Notes under the pieces: model-generated
Database searches by the model: none
Told to the model about the DNA's origin: nothing
What the model saw: only the letters and a program-made list of their open reading frames with translations
NCBI GenBank assembly: GCA_004026145.2
Contig: CP034994.1
Coordinates: forward strand, 12,318,009-12,382,008
DNA: 64,000 nucleotides
Direction of reading: 5' to 3'
Origin: Takifugu bimaculatus
Taxonomy: Eukaryota > Chordata > Actinopteri > Tetraodontiformes > Tetraodontidae
Shown here: positions 34,981-46,625 of the stretch, piece by piece
How the letters are laid out: each line of letters begins with the position of its first letter
Position numbering within the stretch: the stretch's first letter is position 1
Translations under genes and position numbers: made by a program

Positions 34981-35889
34981 ACCTGTGTTGGTTATTTTGT
35001 GAGATCTAACGAGAGCCTCAAAGCACCAAACGTTTGATTGAGTGGAATGAGATTCAACCCTGTATATCTTCTGAGCAATAACTGCTGTGTCGATACCAAG
35101 AGATTGATCGATAACCCTTAGCCAAGTGAGCAATGGCTGTGCACGTATCTGAGGGGACCTGCCAACCGATCGACGCACGAGGGGCCTGCATGGCATCACT
35201 GAATCTCTTCGCCTCCTGCGCAAACATGGTGGTATCGCACTGTATCTTCTTCCCCCAGGGGGAAGGAAGAGGGGCTAAAGTAGGGGCCTGCGCGCATGAT
35301 GAGGTGAAATGAAGAAACATATGGACGGAGGACAGGCGTAGGCAAATGTGTACGCATGTCAGCGTGGGAGTGTGGACAGGACAAGTGTGAAAGCAGCAGC
35401 ATGTGCGTTTAGGTGCAATGTGGGTTAAAAAAAAAATAGGATTTGCGTCAGGAGGTGCTGAAGTGCAGCAAAGGATCGTATCGCCAGCACCCGCGAAAAG
35501 GACAGAAACCTGATTTGGGTCCAAATTTTGTGCCTGTGTGGACTATGCGGAGGAGACGGGGAGCAGCAGCCCAGGCAGTGTGGTGGAACTTCTTTCATCT
35601 CAGCGCATTTGGGTTGCTCCCATTCTTCATTAACTCCATTAACAGATGAGCTGCAGCGATTAGCGAAGCTTCCCGCTGATTCAGCTCTCACACACGCTCC
35701 CTCCACCCCCTCCGCTCTACCCCTCTGTCGCTACCTAGCTCTAACACTCTTCCCTCCGCCTCGTATCTAGGGGGCCGTAAGACTACCCAGCCTGAAGACA
35801 CATGCAGGAGCGTACTGTACATGCATGCGCACACAGGAAGAGCGGGAACGATAAAGCCAGAAAAACAAACAGGGATTTGAATCACAGGC
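34981..35889. other. Unique non-coding sequence
   Basis: No convincing gene. A 156-codon reverse frame (35054-35524) lacks any domain and is within chance expectation. Confidence 0.45.
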
Positions 35890-36260
35890 GCAGTAAGTTA
35901 AACACCAATGTGTATGAAGAGGGCCATAAAGGGGTTCTATCCCTCCCCGCAGTCCCTCTTTATTTAACTATCAAGTTTTACTGCTCAGTGCCAGTTTAAA
36001 GTCCTGCGCTTCTGCAGCGAGCTGTGCCAGGGGGCGGACTGTCTGCCACGCACCGTACCATTAGCCACGGCCGGCTCTTTGGCCGAGAGGAAAAGGGAAA
36101 ACAAGCCCAAACTGCCAAAGACTTTAAAAGGATGGGGAATTGTTGAAATAAACAAAGCGAAAGGCAACCCGAGGAGAAATTTCATTTATTGCCCAGCATC
36201 TGTTCAATAATAGCCCCAATTACCAGATTAATTGGACTCTGTGATTCTGTTATCCCTCTC
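35890..36260. promoter_or_regulatory. Candidate conserved non-coding block
   Basis: AT-rich cores (CTTTATTTAACTATC near 35958-35972, CCCCAATTACCAG and GATTAATTGGAC at 36214-36237) surround a CpG-retaining stretch with CACGGCCGGC and CTTTGGCCGAGAG (36066-36089). Repeat-free. Enhancer role inferred from texture only. Confidence 0.38.
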
Positions 36261-36367
36261 TCCTGCTTTCCTCCCTCTGTCAATGTGCAATAATAGTAGA
36301 AGTGAGAGTATTCTGTGATTACATGCACCTTCCTTTGACAGTGCAACTAAAACCAGACTTGTAGAGT

Positions 36368-36415
36368 GTGCAGATATGGGATTCACATCTGGGATTATGG
36401 GATTAACATCTGCAC
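36368..36415. other. Small tandem duplication bracketed by inverted 8-mers
   Basis: GTGCAGAT (36368-36375) and its complement ATCTGCAC (36408-36415) bracket two 21-bp-spaced copies of an ATGGGATT(C/A)ACATCTG unit. It can fold as a stem with a 32-nt loop. Confidence 0.6.
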
Positions 36416-36556
36416 AGTCAAACTAAGGACTTCAGGTTAAGAGCTTTTATTTTACCAATATTTCCAGGAGCGATCATTGCCAGGAATTGATTAACCTGGA
36501 ATTAAAAGATTTTCACCACACAACAAATTTCCAGAGAATTTACGTAAATCAGGCTG

Positions 36557-36606
36557 ATGTGTGTGTATGTTTGTGTGTTTGTGTGTGTGTGGGCGGGGGG
36601 GGGGGG
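36557..36606 (+). repeat. Imperfect (GT)n followed by G-run
   Basis: GT-rich sequence with TATGTTT interruptions ends in GGGCGGGGGGGGGGGG. Confidence 0.85.
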
Positions 36607-36798
36607 TAGTTACTCTTCTTTTGCTCTATTTTCCAAATGACGAAAACACGAAACAGAAAAACACAAGATGTGAAGCTTGCGGCTGCACAGCTCGGCCCCT
36701 CAAGAATTCCAGGGAACCCATAAAGTTCCCTCGACACTTTTCCAGGGAGATATTGGTCATTTTGGTGGGACACCTGGTTTTTGGAAATCCTGCCGTTC

Positions 36799-37056
36799 AC
36801 ATGACAACGAAAAGGGAGGAATACGGCCAGTGCCTGGATCCACAACGGGAAAAGTTTTGGAAACACTGTCATTTGGGTCTCAGTAAACAGTGACAACGGT
36901 GACGCACGACACATGCGCATTGCTCTCAGCGCTTTCGGTTGTTATCACGGCTCCATGTGAACGCGCGTCATTTTCACAACGTCTCCATGTGAACAAAAAG
37001 CACTTTTGAAAACCCAAAGGAAAAACCCGTCCCTTCCGTTGCCAATGTTGTCATGT
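36799..37056. mobile_element. Possible degenerate MITE-like element
   Basis: ACATGACAAC (36799-36808) and its perfect complement GTTGTCATGT (37047-37056) delimit about 258 bp. Inside each end is a GGAAGGGA/AAAAGGGA-like phrase. The interior contains CGACACATGCGCATTGCTC and CTCCATGTGAACGCGCGTC, phrases I remember from a fish DNA-transposon family whose ends read as 'gtcatgtaaac'. CpG content is above the surroundings, as expected for a relatively recent insert. No target duplication was identified with confidence. Confidence 0.4.
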
Positions 37057-37739
37057 AAATGTGGTTTAAAAGGGTTCCAGCATTGGAAAAGGCCCTAAAG
37101 GAGACCAGGAGGGAGCTGTGAAATGGTTTGGGTCACAATTACTTAATTGTAATACTTCTATTCCATACTTTGACATGAGGGTGGTTCAAAAAAAGGAGTG
37201 TCTCACTAATTGCATAACCGAAGGGGGAAATATTTGCCTCTCCTGGGCCAGAATTTGAGGTTTGAGGAGACAGACACATGACCTGATCCAGAACACAAAC
37301 AGGATCCTGATCCACATTTGTCCATCTGTGACTCGCAGCCTCACTTCTGAGTTTGGCTCATAAATCATGCAACAAAGGGCCCGCCATCCTCACCTGAAAG
37401 GTCGATGCCGATGGTTTTGGAGCCTTGGAAACAACAACAACCAAGACAACAAAAAGACTTTCAAATGCGTAAACAGCGGTTTCTTAAGGGGCTGCGTGGA
37501 TGGATGAGGACGCGCACTGTTACTCACCGCGCTATTATTTTCTCTCCATTTCCCAGTGTTCGGCTTTTGCATCATGAAATTAATGACCTGCCTTTTGACT
37601 GAAGTGAGGATGTTTTGTTGCGGGGAGCGTATTTGTCACGGGGGCGTCTGTGCCGATGCTCATTTGCATATGTCTTTGCCTGTCTACACGTATGCCTTTT
37701 TGGATTTAACGAGAGCCTGCGCTCCGAGTGTTGCGGTGG
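37057..37739. other. Unique non-coding sequence
   Basis: No gene seen. An octamer-like ATTTGCAT is present at 37662-37669. Confidence 0.45.
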
Positions 37740-38140
37740 CCTGAGGATTTTGGGTTAGAGCTCTTTTTGCCCCCACTGACATGAGGCATTTTGCAATAAA
37801 TTATTGACACTCCCCACCTGCCTTCTCAGTCTCTGTCTCACTAAGCTCCCTCAGCACGTAAAGACTTTAAAGGGGAGCTCAGCCTTCCACGGGGGCCACG
37901 AGGAGAAGGAGGCCCCGCCAATTGAAGCCTCCTGTCTTGTTAGAGCACAGACACCGAGCATCTAAAGTAGAACCTTCACAACTTACTCCTAACAAATTAA
38001 TATTACCTCTCTCGGAGCCGCTGTCAACCTCCCTGTTTCACCCGCTCGCTCCATCACTCTTCGAGATGGAAACGAGCGGAGCGGTGCCATCTGGCTCCGT
38101 GTCAAAATAATATCATTTAAATTGTTACATGATTAAATGG
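37740..38140. promoter_or_regulatory. Candidate conserved non-coding block
   Basis: TTTTGCAATAAATTATTGAC (37790-37809) carries CAATAAA (37794-37800) and an inverted TTATTG, a HOX-like pair. CAAATTAATATTACC lies near 37993-38007 and ATAATATCATTTAAATTG near 38107-38124. Repeat-free. Confidence 0.38.
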
Positions 38141-38680
38141 CTTCTTTTCACTAGATGCTCTTAGAGCTCAAACGTACTCCGTCTGTGTGACTGTCTCTGG
38201 GGCTGCGTATTCCACCGTACGCTTTGTCCCTGCCGAATATGACGAGGCGATTGCTCTTTGTCTCCTCTGTCTTTGTCTTGCCGCTGGCTGTTTTCAGATA
38301 CTTGCAGGCTAACCATCTCCTTTCTCACAGAATCGCGCCATTAGGCCCCTAAATACAACAAAAGGCCTTTACAATAGAAAGAGAGTGGCATATTGGACAG
38401 TATAAGAAAAGGAAAAGGAGCGGGCTTCCATTCTTCCAGCGACCATCTTCCATATGAATAAGAGGCATGGCTAAATGTGCTGCATAATTTTTACTTTTAA
38501 TGGCAGAGCGTTCCATTCCTGTGACATGACTTAATCAATAACCAGGCCTGTCGCAGTCCAGACTCGGCTGGTGTTTTATTAATTTTGAACAGGCGCACTA
38601 ACTAGGCGTCTGCTTGCGAGAGGCATTTCACACGGGATAATAGGCGCTCTGGATTGATAGGTTCATTCCATGTACGCTCA
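38141..38680. promoter_or_regulatory. Candidate conserved non-coding block with three SOX-type sites
   Basis: CTTTGTC occurs at 38222-38228, 38256-38262 and 38271-38277 (CTTTGT is the complement of the SOX core ACAAAG). Further on are CTTTTAATGGCAG, CTTAATCAATAACC and TTTATTAATTTTG (near 38490-38590). About 500 bp are free of simple repeats and retain CpG. This is among the best enhancer candidates in the window, but conservation was not tested. Confidence 0.42.
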
Positions 38681-39300
38681 AACCCTCATCCCTCTATTTT
38701 TCCCCTATCTATCTCTCTACCCCCTTTATCTCACTCTACATCCCCTCTCCTTCCCCTCTTTCTGTCAAAGAGTGATTTAGGGCAGACTTGCACGCTGTGC
38801 GGGGGGAGGAGGGGGAGATGGATAATAGGGAAACGAGGGATAAATAAAGAAGTGGAAAGACAGAAGAAGACTGGCATTGTGGCACAAGTTTCTTCGCTAA
38901 GTAAAACAGATCCGTGAGTCGTTAACTGTTTCTCATGGACCAGAAACACGCAGACTCATCTGCACATCAGAGGTCAAAATCTTGCTCCAATAAATCTAAA
39001 TATTCACAGTTAATAAAACGATGGAATGGAAGGCAAAGCACATCAAACAAACAAACGCGCCAACTCACATACAAATACAATATGCTCGCAGAATGCATTA
39101 GCCAGCCAGACGGCCTGATCTGTCACACGCTGACGTGGATCAATTTTAGGGCGCACGCGTCCAGGATGACATCATACGACACATAAAAAGTAAAGGGAGA
39201 CACACCGAACAGCTAAATGGGAATTATAAAATGGCAATGTCAATTTTAAATTGCAGGGAAAAAACTCGATCTTTCAGTTTTTAAATGGCTGAATCTCATA

Positions 39301-39306
<6 letters not shown>
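38681..39306. other. Unique non-coding sequence
   Basis: No gene seen. Pyrimidine-rich at 38696-38765, then purine-rich. Confidence 0.45.

Positions 39307-39391
<85 letters not shown>
39307..39391 (+). repeat. (GT)n microsatellite, 85 bp
   Basis: Perfect GT repeat between TTGCAA and GAACTTG. Confidence 0.98.
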
Positions 39392-39393
<2 letters not shown>

Positions 39394-39439
39394 CTTGAAA
39401 TGAACCTGTTGTCACTTGTCTGCTCATTTGGCTTCACTC

Positions 39440-39910
39440 AAAATGCTGATTGATGACATCTCGTCGAGAGTGTGACCTAATTTTCGTCAGCGGAGTTCTG
39501 CTCAGCCCGCTCCGGCAGCGTCTCCAAAAGTGAGCAATCACGTAGAAGGTGACCTGACTTGTTCAAATTGCCAACGAGACTGGAGGGATCAGGAAAGCGA
39601 GATATGATCAGTCGTTGCAAATGGTGGATTTTACCTGCTGAAAGTTTTCAATGGGCCTTCTTGTTTCGTTGCTTCTTGCGTTTCTTAGCCTTGTTTTAAC
39701 ATTAGCTGATTACTATCGATTCTCGAAGGCCTTTGCACAGCAGCACAGACGTTTCTCTGTCAGGATGGTGTGATTTGTTGCGCATTGCTGCAGACAAATT
39801 TATGCGTGTTTCTTTTAAAAATTGCTGATGAAATGCGTCAAAATATTAAATTGAAGTTATCCTGACACTTATTTGTAGATGAGCAGAATAATCCAAGAAA
39901 AATAATTGTC
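39440..39910. promoter_or_regulatory. Weak candidate conserved non-coding block
   Basis: Repeat-free, CpG-retaining sequence with GCTGATTGATGACATC (39444-39459), CAGTCGTTGCAAATGG (39610-39625) and TTAGCTGATTACTATCGATT (39702-39721). Texture resembles neighbouring enhancer-like blocks. Confidence 0.3.
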
Positions 39911-41896
39911 AATCACGCGGTGGGTGATTCATGGCTCTTATCCTCTCATGTGTCCTTGACGATGGTGACATCCACAATAAGCACAAAATGTCTCGACACT
40001 CCTGTTGACACTGTTTTTATCTTTTTCTGTGCGCTGCAAGGAATTGCGCCTGATGAGGGCGGAAAGTTCCAGCATCATCATGTTTGGTCAGCCTGGATCA
40101 CCGACAACATGTGTGCATGCTCGTGTTTTTGTGTGTGTGTAAGAAAGTGCTTGGAGGACTAAACATTTAGCCCCTGACATGAGCAGGCCTGTGAATCATC
40201 TTGTTGATAGGTCCAGGGACGACGGGAAGAGACAGATGGAAGGAAAACAGCGAGGCGCTTGGACGGGGAGGGGGCGCCACAGACGCTTGGTGGGAGTGAG
40301 ACAGAGAAAACAGGGATCATGTGTTTATCAGCGAGGCAGGAGAGAGTGCTCATCTTGAGATGAGTCAGTATTGTTGACGACCTCCTCATACTTCGCCCTC
40401 GTTCCATCACCACCGAACAGCCGCGCACGAACAACGCTCAGTCAATAACAACCTCTCACCTTGGCACACAAAATATTGACTGCTACAATCGGGTTTTTGT
40501 GTCAATGACATTTTATTTAGCCAGCACCGTTTGTTTTTAAAGACGGGTAAAGATTGTGAAACCACATTTGTCGACTCTTCATCGACTCCGATCCTTCCCC
40601 TGCCTGGGTGAGGTGTTTGAACTTGCACTTCAGGTTCTGTTCTAAATCACACAACCTTTCAAAACTGCCAGCGTGCCATCGGGCTCTTTGGACAAAACTC
40701 TGATTGTTCTGTGCTCCTGAGTCACATCCAGCCTGCTGACCGTGAGAGAAAACGTTCCGCGTTTGTCCGACCACTCTCAAACAAAGACAAATTATTGCTC
40801 TCTTAATTAGGATAGAGTCAAGGTTTGGAAACAGAACAGTCCATTCTTGTTGATAATGTTGGTCTTCAGCTTCTTGCATCAATGTTTTGGCTGCACAGCC
40901 CAGACAAGAGTTGTCATAACTGTGACAGACCAGAGGGGGCAGCAGAGAGAGCTGACAAGAACATAATATCTTGAGTTAAAAAGAAAAGAAAGTCACCATC
41001 AGACTTTAAAGATTTGATATTTGTCTTAACTGTGATCCATTAAACTTTGCCTGACCTCCACCTTTCTCTTAACACTCCTCTGACCAAACCTTTTGATCTG
41101 TCCCTCTCCAGCCCCCCCCCCAGTCTCTATCGTCTCCCTTCCCAATATCAATATTTCATAAATGCACAGTGACAAATTTATCGGAATGCGTTCTCGGGCA
41201 GAGATGCAGAGATTGATGAGTCGATCGGGGTGGTAGTGGGCTGGTGAGAGGCACGGGAGAGAGCTGCTTTACCGCATACATTAGTCACACGTCTGTGGAC
41301 TTTCGCAGGGAAGAGAATGGGCCTATGAGGGATCGTGCGAGGGGGTTGCTGCTGGTGGCGGGGAAGGAAGGGGGGGGGGGTATTGTGTGTGAACTGCATG
41401 TCTATCAGAATGTGTGCGCAAAAGAGTGAAACGGAGGGAGGCTACTTGGAGACTCGACAGAGTAAATTCATCATAGTTATAGCTTTCTCAGGCATCCATT
41501 TTCCTGTGGTGTGTTGACAGCCAGTGGGATCTGCATACCCCCACCCCACCACCCCCCCTCCCCACCTCCCCTGCTCCTCTGTCTTTGATTGACGGCTCCA
41601 AGTTTCAACTTAACAGGCTTAGTTACACACTCCTGTGCTGGACATACTTGAAGGCAGCACGTACGAGTTGTACGCCTGAGGATCTACCGACGCTTCCTCA
41701 ATCCCTGCTGCCAGACCTCCCTCTCTTCTCCTCGTATACGACCCTCATACACATTTTGCCAGATTTTAGATTCTTTTAAGTTTCCATTGTTTTCCTTGAA
41801 ACCATCCAGAACAAATAAGGCACAATTTCGGTTTTCAAATGGTGGTATATCACTGCCGCATGCCTGCAGGTGGCACAACCCTTCTTCCAGCAGTTC
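39911..41896. other. Unique non-coding sequence
   Basis: No gene or transposon recognised. A C-run lies at 41112-41121, a G-run at 41371-41380, and a C-rich block at 41536-41575. Confidence 0.45.
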
Positions 41897-42124
41897 CATC
41901 CATCCAGCCATCATCCATTTACTGTCTCTGCCTCTTATTCCTCATCAGGGTCACAGGGATGCTGGGTCATCAGTCCATCACCAGACACCCACAACATTCA
42001 CTCACAACTGGGAACAACTTTCCATCTCCTATCAAGCTAATGTGCATGTTTTTGGTCTGTGGGAGGAAACCAGAGCACCTGGAGAAAACCCACACAGGAA
42101 CAGCAAATCCAGGACTCTAACCAC
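41897..42124 (+). repeat. Copy of an abundant dispersed fish repeat
   Basis: Ordered phrases are CCATCCATCCAGCC, CTCATCAGGGTCACAGGGAT, CAGTCCATCACCAGACACCC, CATTCACTCACAAC, GTGCATGTTTTTGGTCTGTG, GGAGGAAACCAGAGCACCTG and GAGAAAACCCACACAGGAAC. This is the recognisable layout of a repeat seen many times per fish chromosome. The copy is diverged and lacks the distal part. Fragments of the same family occur at 11612-11685, 46515-46625, 51665-51825 and 63613-63654. I do not assert a Repbase name. Confidence 0.75.
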
Positions 42125-45100
42125 AACAATGCTGTTTACCATTATTTATCTTTAACACATATATTTAATGCTATTTGAGTTAGCATGGAAGAGAAGGAGG
42201 AACAGACTGGGCATCTGGAAAAGGCAGCAGGGTGATACTTTACTGTCATGGAGGGAACCATCAGCTAATTGACATATTAATTGTCAGGCCTCTTGAGAGG
42301 AAAGGGGAGGAAACTGGTGAAAAACAGTTCAGGAAACAGAGAAAAAGAGAAATTAAACCTGACTTTGATCAGAATGTCATCAACCCCACTTTCCATCTCC
42401 TGCTTCATGAGTCGGGTCCAGGGGAGTGGACCCTCGCTCCTTCAACCAGGGTCATTTAAGAAGATCTCGACATGCTTCTAACAGACCCTTATCTCCTTTA
42501 TGTTTTATTTATGCATATGAATATCATGTACGCTCAGAAATTCACATATTGTAGACATTAGAGCGTAGCAGAAGAGACTCCTTTCCTCGCGTTACGGACA
42601 TGAAACGATTTAATATTCAAGATTTGTCATGTTAAAACTTGGAGTCGTCGCCAGCACTTGAACTCTTGTGCAACATGTGTTAGAAATTACAACCGTGTTT
42701 TCTTCCTTTGAAAGCATCAAATAAATAAATCCAGAGTCAAGATGTTTGGCTGTCTAATCCATGCCTTGTGGTTTTATCCAGGTGCAGCAGCTGATGGCAA
42801 GGCTGCCGCGTTGGTTCTCCTTCAGTTTTAATCAGAAACCAGATTTAAAGATGCAAAACTGCAGCTAGAGAATCCGAGAAAACTAAAGTAAAGTCAGTCA
42901 AGCTCATTCGATAATAACTGATAACGATCACACACTACACTTTTTTTAACTATATATGAATGAAGACATGCCAGTTTCCAGTATTTATTATAAACACCAG
43001 TGTCTGAGGTGTCATGTGGGTGTTTTAATACACTGATATACATCATAGAGGCCTGCTGTCATCAAAATAAGGGCACTATTGTTCTGAAAGTCTGGGAATA
43101 ATGACTTATGTCTGCCAGAATCAGCATCAGTGAGCGTTGCGTTGATGGAATATAGGAAAGGTTGAGTCACACACATACACACACGTTCCTGACCTTCACG
43201 GTTTAAAAATAACAGAGTTATATCACAAATCACGTGTTCTAAGAGAACTCTGGTAACTTCATTTTTGTGTCAGTCCCTCTCAAATGGTCTAGAGGTGACT
43301 GTCATTCAGATTCAGAGACAAAACAAACGCCTGCAGGTGGGTCTTGGATTTTAATAAAGACGACAGTGGAAACGTGATTGGTGGATCCTCCAGTAAATCG
43401 CACCTTTAACTTTTTCACCCTGTCCAACAGGTTTAATCCCCCAGGTCAGCAGGAATTTCACTCCCATGCAGGTTTCACAGAGAATTTGATAGCAACTGAC
43501 GGTCCGCCTGATGGGATGCGGGCTGAACCTGGACCTGCTGCTTGGAAATAGTCTTTAACATACTGCAATACACCTATCATCAGCTGGCTTTCCATTGCAT
43601 ATAAGACATCTGCCATTTTAAGATGCCCATCAACACCACGGACAGACGACTGTCATGTGTTTCTACAGAAAAAGACCTGCAATACTGAGTGTTGCTGAGG
43701 AGACGCTTACGGACAGATGGTAATATTAACAATTTAGAAACTGGCCTTCTGGAGAAGCCTCTGAAGATTTATCACCACTCTAAAGCTGCAACTTACATCA
43801 TCCTGTTTAAAGTAATATTGCTTAAACATGGCAATTGAAATGACATCAACTCTAAAGTACCCTCACAGATTTTTAAATATGATTTTGATACTGAATGTCC
43901 TGATAGTACCAGACAAAAGTGGTCATTTACTCCCAGTCACATCCAGTTTTCCCATGAAATAAGAAATTTCTATGAACTCTATACAGAAACAGGGTTGATT
44001 ACAAAGTAGAGGCCATCACACATTAAATGAATAACATGCATTCATGGTCTTTCTCAGGTCTCAGCTGAGTGGAATGGGCAGCACTCTTCCTTAACTTGAA
44101 AACTCTTCAGAACTACATGCAAATGTGGTTCAAAGGCCGGCGACGTTTAGCAACACAAACACTGAAATGCTGCAAATGTGAGCAGGACAATCCAGACAAA
44201 GAAAAAGTGGTGGCTTTGGTGTAATTAGAGCACAAGAACACAACCACTTTACTGGGAAATTAAACACACAAACGCGCACAGAGGAGTTGGACGGGTGAGG
44301 ACAGATCGCCCTCTACTGACAGAGCGGAGAAGGTCGGCAGCACAATGCGCTTCGCGGCCAGCGAGGCCAATGATGTAATATAAACTCATCTATTAATTAA
44401 AAAACACTTTGAATGGAACCTCGGTTGTGAAGAAATTTAAGCCTTATTACATTTAGTTTGGGTACTATTCATAAACGATTATTAGAAATAGTGTGAGTGT
44501 CATAGAAAAATTTAGAGGTCACTTCTAGGAGAGAGTGGGACGCTGACGGCATGATGACGGACCCTCAAAAGTGCTCCTAGTGTTGACTTTACCAGAGTCC
44601 AGACTTACAGGGCCTGTTCAAATAGACTTCAGCTCCTGTCTATGTCTGCCTCTCCCACTGGAAGAACCTCACCGTGACTGTGTGCAGGTTCGCCAGGAGG
44701 TTACATTAAACACAGAGTGTATTCCAAGTATGGATTCCACACCCATCTTTACACCAACCATACACATTTTGGACAAAAATCAAAAGAATTTACGAGGAGA
44801 AAATGTGGTGCTGCAGCAGTACGAGAGGAGCAACAGGTCCACATCTTCAGCCAGGACATAATATATAAATATAAAAATAATGAAATCTGAGACACACACT
44901 TCTTGAATAGCAGTCTAGCAAGGCTTAACTAGCTTAACTAGTTCCCTTTTAGACACTGTAATGAAAACTATTTTACTGTTTCTGCTGATTTTTATTGTGC
45001 TCCTCAGGAGAGAACAAGTTTGATGTTGGGGGGAAATGGGTGGGTGGGGATGTGCAGGTAGGGAGATGTGTAGACGTAAAAACTACCAGGCTCACACCGA

Positions 45101-45236
45101 CACATGGCCTTTTAAGAACGGGAATAACTATGTAACTTAATGCATATTTGCTTTATTTATACTTCAGCCCTATTGGAGGTATCTCCAGTCCTGATGTGTA
45201 CTGATGCAAATCATGGTGCCTGGTTGGTACAATAAC

Positions 45237-45238
<2 letters not shown>
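42125..45238. other. Unique non-coding sequence
   Basis: About 3.1 kb with no supported gene. A forward frame at 44571-44861 is somewhat protein-like but has no domain (see rejected items). A POU octamer ATGCAAAT is present at 44117-44124 and a CTCF-like site at 44305-44319. Confidence 0.45.
44305..44319 (-). promoter_or_regulatory. CTCF-like motif
   Basis: On the minus strand TCAGTAGAGGGCGAT matches the 15-bp CTCF core CCASYAGRKGGCRSY at 13 of 15 positions. CTCF marks insulators and loop anchors. A single motif match does not show binding. Confidence 0.35.
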
Positions 45239-45323
<85 letters not shown>

Positions 45324-45345
45324 CGCGCGCATGCATGTGTCATTT
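45239..45345 (+). repeat. (GT)n microsatellite with GC/CATG Z-DNA-prone end
   Basis: A perfect GT repeat of 83 bp (45239-45321) runs into GAGCGCGCGCATGCATGTGT, so alternating purine/pyrimidine continues almost unbroken to about 45340. Confidence 0.96.
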
Positions 45346-46251
45346 TTAAGCAAGTGTGTGTGCAAATCGATATGAGGCGTAATCACGCGTTCTCTGCTCA
45401 TCTGAGAAAATCACACGTCGTGCTCACTTCCAACCGCCCCCTCCCTGCCAGGGACAGGACCCGCTGACAGCACCGCATTGTTATTTCTCCATGTTTGTCA
45501 AATGTGGAATCTTGACGCGTGCTTGCACAGACGCGCGCACACACAGATGTTGTCAGCAGTTCCCATCTTTTCAGACACCTCTCACTCCCAAGTGAGACTG
45601 ACTTCGTCAACCACGTGTAGACGACGGCCCCCCTTTCCCCAAAACACCGCACCCTCCCTTTCACGGTCCCATCTCAAACTCCTAATTGATTTCGTAAAAT
45701 GCCTCAAACTTTCCTGTTCCTGTCTCAGCTAAATGAAAGCGCGTGTTTTGGTTCTACTGGGTTCCAACATCAAAACTGGGGACATCTTCATTTAAACCCG
45801 CTGTCGTTTACTGTCGGCCTTTGATCACTATTGCTTAACTTGCAGTATGACCACCTCACGCATTCATGGGGTGGGGGAGGGGTGACGCCAGTTCACCTGC
45901 TTTCAGGTTGCCTCATGTTCCTCACGGCCCAGCGCGTGCGTCTCCAGTCTGCAAGTCTTCGCCTTTTCCAGCTCAGCAGCTGAGAAAGTGCCAATCCCAC
46001 AGTTTAAAGGCCCCACTGGCCCTGCCAGCATGATAGATAGTTTAGAAAAGAGGACACGTGTTTTAAAAGGAGGCAAGGAGGGGAGGGGGGGGCGCAGAAT
46101 AAAGCAGCAGCTGTCAGACTACACAGAAACCAAGCTTCCATGACCACGTCCTCAACAGAGGGAGAAATGGGTGAGGTGAGGTCAAATCAGACAGGTTTTA
46201 GAGCGGAGATGGATCAGATGCCAACACAAAGAGGCTGCAGTGCAGGAACAC
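45346..46251. other. Unique non-coding sequence, CpG-retaining in part
   Basis: No gene seen. 45375-45660 retains many CpG dinucleotides. Another simple G-run is at 46085-46092. Confidence 0.45.
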
Positions 46252-46293
46252 TGTGTGTGTGTGTGTGCGTGTGTGTGTGCGTGCGTGTGTGTG

Positions 46294-46363
<70 letters not shown>

Positions 46364-46368
46364 TGCGC
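46252..46368 (+). repeat. (TG)n microsatellite with CG/GC interruptions, ~117 bp
   Basis: TG units carry GCG interruptions in the first third (GTGCGTGTG). The last 60 bp are perfect, ending in TTTGTGCGCACACATGCAC, which is itself partly palindromic. Confidence 0.97.
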
Positions 46369-46514
46369 ACACATGCACCTTTGTGCTTATGCATCTCTAC
46401 AGAAACCTAATAATCAGAAAGAAGCCAAAATCATCATTTTATTATTGCTACTAAAACTCTTTTTGTGGCAGTGAGGAGGAGATGGGGATGATACGGTGTT
46501 GCTGAGGTCTGCTC

Positions 46515-46625
46515 AGTTGCATTCAAGCAGGAAGGTTCTGAGTTTGGTTCTCGCCTGCCTGCTCTCCTTGTGCCTGTGGGGGGGTTTTCCAGTTACCGCA
46601 GTTTCCTCCTACAGTCTAAACTGGA
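46515..46625 (-). repeat. Dispersed fish repeat fragment, reverse orientation
   Basis: Phrases CAAGCAGGAAGGTTCTGAGT, GGTTCTCGCCTGCCTGCTCTC, TGTGCCTGTGGG, GGGTTTTCC and CAGTTTCCTCCTACAGTC match, on the opposite strand, the family at 41897-42124 (its 'ggaggaaacc' and 'gaaaaccc' parts) plus the adjoining 'aaggttctgggttc' part. Diverged. Confidence 0.65.

Noticed and set aside
35054..35524. 156-codon reverse-strand frame
   Set aside because: No domain, overlapping frames of similar quality, and length within chance expectation.
36021..36035. CCAGGGGGCGG considered as a CTCF site
   Set aside because: Only about 11 of 15 positions match, no better than background.
37655..37682. Octamer ATTTGCAT near CTTTG, considered as a SOX2/OCT4 composite
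   Set aside because: Orientation and spacing do not fit the SOX-octamer composite.
40926..40945. AGAGGGGGCAGCAG considered as a CTCF site
   Set aside because: The 3' core fits but the CCAS(Y) half does not. Weaker than the three sites reported.
44571..44861. 96-codon forward frame with fairly balanced amino-acid composition
   Set aside because: Begins at GTG shortly after an in-frame stop, has no recognisable domain, no convincing splice sites and no partner exons. A translated search against vertebrate proteins would settle it; a significant hit would reverse this rejection.
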